Shown in pieces: positions 34,853-45,123 of a stretch of 64,000 nt of DNA. The notes beneath the pieces were generated by a model, which saw only the letters and a program-made list of their open reading frames with translations, searched no databases and had not been told where the DNA came from. Numbering within the stretch: the first letter of the stretch is position 1; every line of letters starts with the position of its first letter. Position numbers and translations under genes: made by a program. This DNA is from Thinopyrum elongatum (taxonomy: Eukaryota > Streptophyta > Magnoliopsida > Poales > Poaceae): contig CM022299.1 in NCBI GenBank assembly GCA_011799875.1, forward strand, positions 334,164,409 to 334,228,408, read 5' to 3'.

Positions 34853-37800
34853 TCAATCCCTGCGCTGGCCTTCGATCCTTTTGATGGAGTCCACCTTCTC
34901 AAGGATCGGCGCGATGTACTTCTCAAGCGCTTCAACATTTGCGTCCTTTGGCAGGTGGCCGAGTGCGCTGGAGAGGTCGATGCCGGGATTGCTATGCACC
35001 ACCTTGAGGAGCACCTTGCGAAGGACGGCCCGGCAAAGCCGGCGAGTCTCGTTCGCCAGTTGGGTCGCCCGGCTGGACTGGAGCGCCCTCAACGCGTTGA
35101 TGATGCTTTCAAAGAACATCGTCAACCTAGCGCTTGGAGATATTCTTTCCTCGGAAGAATATCTGAAGTTCGACAAGCCCATGGTTGACAGTTCCGCGGT
35201 AAGCTTCTCCGCGGTGGCGATGAGACGGCCAGTCCAGATCTCCACTCCCTTTTCATAATCAGCCTGGGCAGCGGCAGCGCTCTTGAGCAGGTTCCTCACT
35301 CCTTGGAGATCCTTGAGTAGAGCCTTCTCACGGGCCCTGCCGGCCTCGAGGGATTTCTGCAGCGTGGTCAGCTTCAACTCCAGAACCGCAATATTATCAG
35401 CCGCAGAGGAGAGCTGCTTGGTCTTGTCGGACAGGGCAACTTGCATCTCCGCCAAGGAGTGGAGGGTTTTTTCCTTGTCCCCCTTGAGCGTCGAGAGTTC
35501 CTTGCCGTGCTCTTCGAGATCTGTTTCCAGCCTCTTCACTTTGTCGCTCAGCTCGTTCTTGGCGGCCTCTGCAGCTTCGGCAGCATCGACGGCCTCCTTG
35601 AGCTTGCCGGCGTGACTTGCAGTTAGAGCTTCGAGCGCCTCCTTGTGCTTCTGCTCCAGCTCCTGGGTCCGCCGTGCGACAAGATTTTCAATGTCTTCAT
35701 CCTTGCTGCGAAGCTTGGCGGCGAGCGCCTGCTCACGAGCAGTGAGATCTTCCTCATGAGCATCAAGAGCAACGCGGCGCCCCGTCAGGAGGGCATCTTC
35801 GGCAGCAATCCTTTGAACAGCTTCGTCATGGGCTTTCTCCATGTCTGATTGCTTCAGGAGGACCTCATTCCATTGCTGGCTCACTTGTTCTCGACCGGCA
35901 ACCAGCTCTTGAAGGGCCTCGGCGTGCTAGATTTGCATTTGTGCGACGCGCCTTTGAAAATCCGCTTCGGCTGCCCCGACAACTGCCATTCTGGAGTCCG
36001 CCTTCTCCTTTCGGGCACGATGGAGAGCCTGGAGTTTGCGGAAGTTTTCGCCCATGGCCTGAAGGAGCCGATCCTCTTCAGACTTGCCACTGCTAGCGCT
36101 GGGATCATCAACAACTTCAAGCCCGGCAGCAGTGATGATTTCTTCAAAAATTTCTCCTTCGGCTGGTGCCTCGGTGCTTGCCGTCCCTGGCAAGTTGATG
36201 AATAGGTTTTCGCCAACCTTGAGGTACTTGCTGGATGAGGGCTCGTCAGATGTTGATGGCTGGTCTTCAGTGGCCGCCTCACCAGTGACAGGGGGCTCCG
36301 CAGCCGATGCAGCGCCTGGCGCTCCTGCGGCAGGAATGCCGTCAGTATGGTCTCCAGCCTCCCTGTCACCCTCTTCGGCAGGTTCTTCCGCGATTTCCAT
36401 TCGTGCCGTCTTGGCGGCCTCCCCGTCAAGAGCATCACCGGCCCCGGTGACATCATCCTTGGTGGCCTCGCTGGCGGTGATCCTGTCCGCTTCGGCAGCA
36501 GCATCCCTGGCGGTCTCCTCGATGACAGCATCGACTTCTATATGTTCCATCTCAGAGAACTCTGAAGGGAGAAGGAGAAGGTCAGAATAAGATCGAATTT
36601 TTAGATTTTGAAGTGATCAAAGATAAAGAAGTAAGGGGAAAAGAATAGCTAGCACTTTGAGGCGATCGAGTACCTGTGTCGGGCTGTCGAGAAGTAGCTT
36701 CGCCTCTCCCGGCAACTCCGGTTGCCGGGAGTGGGTTGCCGGAGTCCGTGCTTGTCGGCTCCTCCTCAATCTGGACGGGCTCGTCGGCAGGATCTCTTGC
36801 CGGAGACGTGCTTGTGGGCAGAGCGGTCGTTGAAGGAGGCACAATGGGGCGATCCTCTCCTTGTTGCCGTTCTTCTCCTACGAACCCGAAGATATCAGCG
36901 ACAAGAATGGAAGCTTCGGCACCAGCCAACAGAAAAAGGGACAATGAACTTACGCTGGGGGCTGCGCTGAGGACTAGGCTCCGGGCTCACGATGATGGTC
37001 TCTGGCACGCTAGAGGAGCTTGCCGGGGGCTCGTCGCCCGTAGAAGTCTTTGACCTCTTCGCCATCCTCTCCAGCAAGGTTTCTGTGTCACTGCAGAAGC
37101 AATGCAAGCAAGTCAGTAAAAATTGATGCAAGATTGGAAGGCAAAAGTTGTGGCGAAGTACTTACTCTTCTTCCTCTTGCTCCGGACTAAAGCCGGAGAT
37201 GTCGAAGTCGACCTCCGTTGCGGTGTCTGAGTGGGGAGGCGGAGGAGGAGTCCTAGGCCGCTTGGCTGTGGCAGGCGCCGGGGCAGTTTCCGGTGCGGTG
37301 GTGTGAGACCCTCCTGCCGCCCCTGCAGTGGCCGCTGGTGCGGGCCTCGCACACCGTGCAGGCTGTTGACGGGCCCCCTGCCGCGGTCCGGTCTTGTCGG
37401 CCACTTTCTTGCCGGGGGCTTCGCCGCTCGAAGAGGGTTGGCTTGCCGGGATGTCAGACGCAGCCTTCCGAAGAACACGCTTCATCTTCTTCTTCGGGGG
37501 AGGGGGCTCTTCCCGCGTCTCTTCTTCTTCGGCTGAGTCCTCGCCGGACGAGATTTCAGCGGCTGCGCCGCTCTCTTCCCCGGCAACCTCGTCCTCCCCG
37601 GCAGGCCTCGCCTCCACTACCACCTCTGCCTCGCTGGCTTCCCACTCCGTGAAACCAACGCTGCCGGCCTCCGCGGCAAGATTCGCTTCCTCCACTCTGG
37701 TAGCGATGTATGCTACCTCCTGATCCGTGGTGGCGCGAATAAGATCTGGTTCTTGCCGGACAGGCTTCTCCGTCAGATTGTCGAAGAATTTCTGCGCTTC

Positions 37801-38808
37801 TTCCTCGCTTGGCTCGACCCAGGTCGGGTCAAGGCCGTGGGCATTGAACATCGGCAAGAAAGCAATGATCGACCCCAGCGCAGAGTTGTTGCACAAGGGG
37901 ACGATCCTTGCCGGCAGCCGGTGCTTGTCTTCGCGCTGGAATAACTTCTGGCGGAGGGCGCCAAGCTGCATAACGGTCAAGTTGTTGTTCAGCCCGGGGC
38001 GCAGCCTCATAACATCCGCTGCGTTCTTATACTCCCAGGCTGGCCTTCCCCTATTCTGCAGAGGGGCGATGCGGCGGCGGAGGAAGTCGAAGCCGATCAT
38101 CTCCATTGTCAGCCCGGCAGCCTTCAAGCGCAGGATTCTGGTAGTGGCGATTGTGAGCTTCTCGTCTTCTGCGGCGAGATCGCCCCAATCCTTGCCGCGG
38201 ACCACCTTCTGTCGCCGGGGATGACAAAAAGGATGAGGATCTGCTTCCTGGATCCAGCACCATTCGGCCCGCCACTTGTCCCACTTTTCGCGGTAAACTC
38301 CATCTGGGTATATCTCCTTGTTCCAGGCCCTTGGAATCCAACAAATAGATCCAGAGAGAGCCTCTCCTTTTTGGATTCGAGGATAGAAATAGTGGCGGAA
38401 GAGAGCGGAATTGGGGATCACGCCGGCAAAATTTTCACAAAGATGGGCAAAGATCGACATGCAAAATACGGCATTCGGCGTGAAGTCAAGAAGGCGGAAG
38501 CCGTACGTATACATGATGTCGTTGAAGAAATCGGAAAAAGGTGGACAGAGCCCGCAATAAAAGTACGCGGTGAAGAAGGGGTATCTGTCCGATCCGCCTT
38601 TGGAATTAGCACCTGGGATGACGCGCGTGGCGGGGTGGGCTTGTGTTCCCTTCGCCCACATGCATTGGTATCGTCCCTTCAAGGTTTCGGCGTCAACCGT
38701 CGGAGGGAAGACGACGAGCTTCTTCCGCATCTTCACCAGCTCGCTTTCCGGAACTTCGGCTTTTGCCTCCTTGTCTGTGCCCTTGCCCTTGCTGATCTTG
38801 GGCGGCAT
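34853..38808 (-). CDS. Spliced antisense gene of the Tat element (gypsy-type transposon domain, coiled coil), one internal TAG
   Basis: My model is exons 38808-37166, 37090-36954, 36877-36674 and 36561-34853. The introns (75, 76 and 112 bp) are all GT-AG: two donors are GTAAGT, the third is G/GTACTC, and the first acceptor is ttctgcag. The joined length is 3693 bases, exactly 1231 codons, and each junction restores frame. ATG 38806-38808 has the context GCCGCCATGC. Residues about 75-145 (FFTAYFYCGLCPPFSDFF, FAHLCENFAGV) match the plant 'putative gypsy type transposon' domain. The middle is acidic and proline-rich, and the last exon is a long coiled coil. One TAG (35927-35929, likely CAG before) breaks exon 4. 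Antisense ORFs are known in Tat elements, but their role is unknown. Confidence 0.8.
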
Positions 38809-39215
38809 GGCGGCTGTGGAGATGAAAGCAGGAGGATGGAATGAGCGTGGGAATGGCGAGCAGAAGAGAAGGAAGATTTCGCTCTGAACTCGAGTAGAGG
38901 AAGGCGATGGCAATAGCCAGATTGGGAAGAAGAGGGGGGTGAATGGGTCTGCGCCTCCACGACTTCTCCTTTTTATGGGGAAGGAGCGAGGCCGCCTTGT
39001 TTATCCCCCAATATGAATGCGCCTCTGTGGGCGCGAAACAGTTTGCAGCCTTTTTGGCACGCTTCCCACATCGCGCGCTCCGTGCGCGTAGTGGGGGGGC
39101 ACAGTAAAACAAGATCTTTGCGAGCAGTTGATTCCCTGCCACGCGTGCCCGTGCACTGTTTGGGCCTAGCCCAACAACGCCTCGCACTCGTGTGTGGCCC
39201 AGGCCCGGGGGCTCC
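38809..39215 (-). promoter_or_regulatory. Promoter region of the antisense gene, and 3' polypurine tract
   Basis: On the minus strand CCATAAAAAGG (plus 38969-38979) is a TATA-like box about 160 bases before the antisense ATG. On the plus strand CCCGGGGGCTCC at 39204-39215 abuts the 3' LTR and is the likely polypurine tract. Both signals share this 400-bp stretch. Confidence 0.55.
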
Positions 39216-40087
39216 TGTCGGTGTACTAAGTATTGGGCCCTTAGTACCCCTTACTTGTGCACGGGCAGTTGTAGCCGTCCTCGCGGCAAGGCTTGCCGGG
39301 ATCAGCTCGAGGTCGATTTAAGTTATCGAGGGAATCATCAAGTCAGAAATCTGAGGATCAGCAAATGAGTAAAGCTGGAAATCGAAGACCAGCCTCCCCG
39401 GCAAGATCCTTGCCGGGGTGGCCTGAGGAACCCGGCAAGGATCGGCGCCCGGCAAGGCTTGGCACCCGGCAAGGATCGGTGCCCGGCAAGGCTTGGCGCC
39501 CAGCAAGTTTCAGCGCCTGGCGAGGTTCTACCACTGTGCCACCGCTTCGGCACAGTGACGAGTATGACATTCTGGCTCCTTCCATGGATGCGTGGCGGCA
39601 CGCCAGTGGAGGAGAGCTTAAGCGGTGCTGATGGGATGGCCCCTTTTTCCATCTCCAAGAAAGTGAGGACACCTAAACGGACACCTCACGGTGCATTAAA
39701 TGCGCTTGTCCTAATCCGTCAGGGGTTAGGTATGATACCCTGTAGCCACTTTACACCTCAATGTATGTACATTTTGCCACTGTGGAGACCCCTTTGAGCA
39801 TATAAAAGGAGGCCCAAGGCAACTGCTACAGAGGAGGAGAACTTCTGGCCCATTCTGCATGCATAGCTGCTCTTCGAACGTACTGTTCATTACGAGCGCT
39901 CCTGAAGGCTGGGCTCAAGAACATCAATAAGAACACAAAGCAAGAGTAGGGTTTTACGCTGATCAGCGGCCCGAACCTGGGTAAAAACCTCACGCGTCGA
40001 TCACCGGTTCTGCTCTTTGCGTGTACCTCTCCCCCCGCCGAATCGTAAAGGGATCTCTCAGGATCCCATAGGTGTCGTGCCCCGACA
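39216..40087 (+). repeat. Tat gypsy 3' LTR
   Basis: 872 bp, aligned without gaps to 26775-27646 with 15 substitutions by my count, 13 of them transitions. Confidence 0.9.
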
Positions 40088-41307
40088 GATCTACAACATA
40101 GATATGCAAAACTATTAAGACTAAGTTCATGATAAATTAAGTTCAATTAATCAAATTACTAATGAACTCCCACTTAAATTAACATCCCTCAAGTTATCTA
40201 AGTGATACATGATCCAAATCAACTAACCCATGTCCGATCATCACGTGAGATGGGGTAGTCATCAATGGTGAACATCTCTATGTTGATCATATCTACTATA
40301 TGACTCGCGTGCGACCTTTCGGTCTCCATCGTTTTGAGACCATGTCTGTACATGCTAGGCTTGTCAAGTTTAACCCAAGTATTCTGCTTGTGCAAAACTG
40401 TCTTACACCCGTTGTATGTGAACGTAGAGTCTATCACACCCGATCATCACGAAGTGCTTTGAAACGACGAGCTTTAGCAACGGTGCATACTCGGGGAGAA
40501 CACTTCTATCTTGAAATTTAGTGAAGGGATCATCTTATAATGCTACCGTCGTTCTAAGAAAAATAAGATGCATAAAGGATAAACATCACATGCAATCAAA
40601 ATATGTGACATGATATGGCCATCATCACCTTGTGCTTTTGATCTCCATCTCCAAAGCATCGTCATGATCTTCATCGTCACCGGCTTGACACCTTGATCTC
40701 CATCGTTGTGTCGGGGTCGTCTCACCAACTATTGCTTTTACAACTATTGCTAACACATAGTGATAAAGTAAAGCAATTAGATGGCGCTTGCATTTCATAC
40801 AATAATTAAGAGACAACCCTAACACTCCTACCGGTTGTCGATATTACAAAACATGATCATCTCATACAACAATGTATATCACATCACATCTTTACCATAT
40901 CACATCACAACATTCCCTGCAAAAACAAGTTAGACATCCTCTACTTTGTTGTTGCAAGTTTTATGTGGCTGCTACGGGCAACTACCAAGAACCGTTCTTA
41001 CCTACGCAAAACCAGAACGGTGATTATCAAGTTTGCTATTTTAACCTTCTTCAAGGACCGGCCATAGTCAAATTCGATTCAACTAAAGTAGGAGAAACAG
41101 ACACCCGCCAGCCACCTTTATGAAAAACAAGTTGCATGTCAGTCGGTGGAACCGGTCTCATGTGCATGGACATGTAAGGTTGGTCTGGGCCGCTTCATCC
41201 CACAATACCGCTGAATCAAAATAAGACGTTGGTGGTAAGCAGTATGACCATCACCGCCCATAACTTCTTTATGTTCTACTTGTGCATATCATCTACACAT
41301 AGCCCTG
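40088..41307 (-). other. Copia 5' untranslated leader
   Basis: Resumes the copia element after the Tat insertion and lies between its primer site and gag. No ORF is supported. Long leaders of this kind are usual in BARE/WIS/Angela elements. Confidence 0.7.
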
Positions 41308-41319
41308 GCTCTGATACCA
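41308..41319 (-). promoter_or_regulatory. Copia primer binding site, tRNA-Met
   Basis: On the minus strand TGGTATCAGAGC lies one base inside the 5' LTR. It is complementary to the initiator tRNA-Met 3' end, as in most plant copia elements. Confidence 0.85.
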
Positions 41320-41320
41320 C

Positions 41321-43098
41321 TATTGGGAAATGTTGCATGGAAAACAAAAATGTTTCTACACACACGCAAGATCTATCCATGGAGATGCATAGCTACGAGA
41401 GGGGAGAGTGTGTCTATGTACCCTCGTAGACCGTTAAGCAGAAGCGTTTATCAACGCGGTTGATGTAGTAGAACACCTTCGTGATCCAACCGATCAAGTA
41501 CCGAACGTACGGCACCTTCGCGTTCAGCACATGTTCAGCTCGATGATGTCCTCGCCTTCTTGATCTAGCAAGACGGGTGAAGTAGTCGATGAGTTCCGGT
41601 AGCACGGCGGTGTGGTGACGGTGGTGATGCAACTATCTTCGTAGGGCTTCGTCGAGCACTACGAAAATATGACTGAGAGTGAACTAGAGGGAGAGGGGCG
41701 CCGCACACGGCTTGGGGATCATGGTGTATGTTGTCCCTCCCCTCCACACATATATATAGGTGGGGGGAGGAGGGGAGGCAACCTAGGGTTCCCCTAAGGG
41801 GCCGGCGGCTACCTTGGGCGCCTGCCCTGGCCGAGCCCCCCCTTCCTTGTTTGGTGCGCGGGTGGAAGGCAGGAGGGGGTGACGTCCCCCCCCCCTTTCC
41901 TTCCTCTTAGGTGGAGGGAAGGCAGGAGGGGCCAACCCTCCCCTCTTTCCTTCCCTAGGGCTGGTGGCCTAGAGGTGGGGTGTGTCAGCCCCTTGTGGGT
42001 TGGTGTGCTCCCCTCTCTTGGCCCATATGGCCCAATAACCTCCCGGGGCTTCCCGGAACCCCTTCCGGTGATCCGATGACTACCTGATACATTCCGAAAC
42101 CTTTCCGGTGAGCAAATAGCATCGTCCTATATATCAATCTTTACCTCCGGACCATTCCAGAGCTCCTCGTCATGTCCGTGATCTCATCCGGGACTCTGAA
42201 CAACATTCGGTCATCAACTCACATAACTCATATAATACTATATCGTCAACGAACGTTAAGCGTGCGGACCCTATGGTTCGATAATGATGTAAACATGAAC
42301 GAGACACTTCTCCGGTCAATAACCAATAGCGGAACCTGGATGCCCATGTTGGTTCCTACATATTCTACGAAGATCTTTATCGATCGAACCTTTATGACAA
42401 CATACGTAATTCCCTTTGTCTGTCGGTATGTTACTTGCCCGAGATTCGATCGTCGGTATCTTCATACCTAGTTCAATCTCGTTACCGGCAAGTCTATTTA
42501 CTCGTTTCATAATACATTATCTTGTAACTAACTCCTTAGTCACTTTGCTTGCAAGCTTCTTGTGATGTTGTATTACCGAGAGGGCCCGGAGATACCTCTC
42601 AGATACACGGAGTGACAAATCCCAATCTCGATTCACGTCAACTCAATAGACACCTTCGGAGATACCTGTAGAGCACTTTATGATCACCCAGTTACGTTGT
42701 GATGTTTGATAGCACTGAAGGCATTCCTGCGGTATTCGGGAGTTGCATGATCTCATGGTCGAAGGAACATGTATTTGACATTAAGAAAGCAGTAGCAATA
42801 AACTAAACGATCATATGCTAAGCTAACGGATGCGTCTTGTCCATCACATCATTCTCCTAATGATGTGATCCCGTTATCAAGTGACAACACATGTCCATGG
42901 TTAGGAAACCTTAACCATCTTTGATCAACGAGCTAGTCTAGTAGAGGCTTACTAGTGACACGGTATTTGTTTATGTATCCACACATGTATTTAAGTTTCC
43001 GATCAATACAATTCTAGCATGAATAATAAACCTTTATCATGAATAAGGAAATATAATAATAACAACTTTATTATTGCCTCTAGGGCATATTTCCATCA
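41321..43098 (-). repeat. Copia 5' LTR
   Basis: 1778 bp. On the minus strand it starts TGATGGAAATATGCCC. The inner end reads ..CCAATA, where CA is expected. It preserves the empty target site of the Athila-like insertion at about 42885 (gtgacaacacatgtcc). Confidence 0.85.
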
Positions 43099-43649
43099 AT
43101 TTTCTCATCACAAATAGTTCTTTCGAGTGGGTTGTTTGCCGCGTATCACACACATCTTGTTTACACGAATCGTTTGTGTTCTTTTGGCTCATCACGAATA
43201 GTTCATCTATGTGAACTGTATGCCGTATATCACACACATCTTGTTAAGTTGAACCGTTTCTGTTGGGTTGGCTAATCGAAAACAGTTCATCCGAGTGAAC
43301 TGTATGTCGTATATCGCACACACCTTGATCTTGCTGATCGTTTCTGTTGCGTTCCCTAATCGCAAATACTTCATCCGAATGAACTGTATGCAGTATATTG
43401 CACACACCTTGATATGGCTGCTCTTTTCTGTTGTTCTGGCTCATCGCGAACAGTTCTTCTGGATTAATCATATGCCATGCATCGGACACGCAACTATAAT
43501 CTAAATCGTGTTTGATGTCTCCGCCATCGCAAACATTTTGTATCTTTTTGACGATTTTTTACAACACCGTTTGCAATTAATGCATCACACACAGTTTTTT
43601 CGAAGGGTCTCTGATTGTAGTGTCGTGTTTGGACCATCCTGCAGTAGTG
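43099..43649. mobile_element. CACTA transposon right end with subterminal repeats
   Basis: Units of 83-86 bp with 'cacacatcttg' or 'cacaccttg' lie near 43148, 43231, 43317 and 43402. The block ends 'ccatcctgcagtagtg', whose reverse complement starts CACTACTGCAGGATGG. The copia element sits at its left edge. The repeats match 290-480 in inverted orientation. Confidence 0.75.
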
Positions 43650-45123
43650 ATCATCTGGCCAGACATAGGTGACTACCTCACAGGGATGCCAGAACATGTC
43701 AACAAGAAAGAAGAACAAAACCGGTAACGGGAGCAACGGTATAGTGAGCATGGTGATGACTCAGGAGGATACCGATGCACACCGGGTTTTGTAAAGTATC
43801 ACAAAGCAAACGGAGCATCACATGATAACCAAAGGTTCACTCGAATATCATTCGTGTAATCATAGGGATCGATATGGATGTCCACGGTTCCGCTATCGGT
43901 CATTGAACGAAGGGGTTTCGTTCATGTCTATGAGTTATCGAATGTCCGAACCTACGGGGTCACAATCTTAAGGTAATCATGATCTATTGAGTATTAGTAC
44001 GATGGGAGTGATGAGAATATATTTGTGGAATTGTTTTATTAATATCCAAAATAGTTCCGAGAGGGTCCGGAAGCGTTTCGGGGTCACCAGAAGGGTTTCG
44101 GTGAATATCGGGAATACCGGGTATTACCGATTAATATATATAGGTGGAAAATGTTTCCAGGGATGTTAAAGTATATATATATAATGGTCTAAAAATATTT
44201 AGAACATTTTATATTTAATTTAAATATCAATGGGCCTTAAAAGACCAAGTGGTGGAAGGAGATATGGGCCACAAAGGCCCATATGGAAGTGGCGCCCCCC
44301 TTTCCTTATGGGGGGGCGAATCCTACTTGGGAGGGGAGTTCCACTCCCCCCCCCAAGGATTGCACACCAAGGGGGACTCTTTCCCCCTAGGTGGCTGCCC
44401 TCTCCCTCCCTTCTAACGTATATATACTAGAGGATTTCCACCCTATGTGCATACAAGTTTTGGAGCCTCCTCTAGTTGATCTAGTTCTAGTTCTTGTTGG
44501 TCCTAGTTGACTAATTAGAGCTAGCCCTAGCCACCTCTAATCCTCATAATTAGAAGCCCCGTGTGGTTCTAATCTCCTCCCTCTAATTCTCCGATGATGA
44601 TTAGCTCTGGATCGGGAAGCGCTGCCGGATCGTGAAGACCGTACGCTTGCAACCAAGTAGAGAGGCCATGCTTCGGTCTTCAGTTCAAGGGATTGTTCAA
44701 GGGCAGTTCGTGGGATCGTCATCGACGTTCGACGGACTTCAAGTACAATCTACACCGACTCGTCTACTTTCGCTGCACTCCCGGAGTCGATAACGATCGC
44801 TGATCCAAACCCATTATGCATCTTCATATTGTTCCTGGGTTAACGTAGGGCAATTTTTTTTGTTTTCTACCATGTTTCCCAACAGTGGCATCATGAGCGG
44901 TTCTATGAGTAGATGCAGGTTGCAATCTAGATCACATGTGGATGTGGGGGTATGTTCTTGCTATGCTTCTGTCGAGTGTTGCTTCGGTTCAATTAATTGA
45001 CGGCATGGTGTCTCTTTTCACAAGGTTCTGACAATCGCTCGACTTTGGCTGTCGACGATCTGCTAATAGTTCCTTGGGCTCCACCATAGTCAATAATAGT
45101 GAACCATCACGTACGCAAGAGGG
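43650..45123 (+). mobile_element. Copia-type LTR end with primer site, 5' part missing
   Basis: The LTR ends 'catgtttcccaaca' at 44884. One base later 'tggcatcatgagc' (44886-44898) is a tRNA-Met-like primer site, then about 220 bp of internal sequence. A TATA-like 'cgtatatatac' lies near 44418. The LTR start is missing because the CACTA end abuts it at 43649, so the CACTA probably inserted into this LTR. No coding part remains. Confidence 0.65.

Larger units (their letters stand above)
26775..40087 (+). mobile_element. Tat-lineage gypsy LTR retrotransposon with antisense gene
   Basis: 13,313 bp with TSD GATCT at 26770-26774 and 40088-40092. LTRs are 872 bp each. Sense order is gag, protease, RT, RNase H, integrase (27722-34048), then a 3.96-kb antisense gene, then the polypurine tract and 3' LTR. 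RT before integrase shows gypsy. A long extra region with an antisense ORF between pol and the 3' LTR is a known mark of Tat-lineage elements. I count 15 differences between LTRs (1.7 percent), so at 1.3e-8 per site per year the insertion is about 0.7 million years old. Each gene has only one or a few breaks. Confidence 0.9.
11431..43098 (-). mobile_element. BARE/WIS/Angela-like copia retrotransposon, host of two nested gypsy elements
   Basis: Read on the minus strand it runs 5' LTR (43098-41321), tRNA-Met primer site, 5' leader, gag, protease, integrase, RT-RNase H, polypurine tract, 3' LTR (22786 to 11431). Integrase before RT is the copia order. The LTR start, GGAAATATGCCCTAGAGGC after TG, is typical of BARE/WIS/Angela. 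Two gypsy elements (12994-22572 and 26775-40087) lie inside. Without them the element is about 8.8 kb. All genes are decayed. The outer 5 bases differ (ggccc at left, atttt at right), so no target duplication is visible. Confidence 0.85.

Noticed and set aside
36084..38844. Several plus-strand ORFs of 100-207 codons in the 3' part of the Tat element
   Set aside because: They are the opposite strand of the antisense gene, with no domain or sensible composition.
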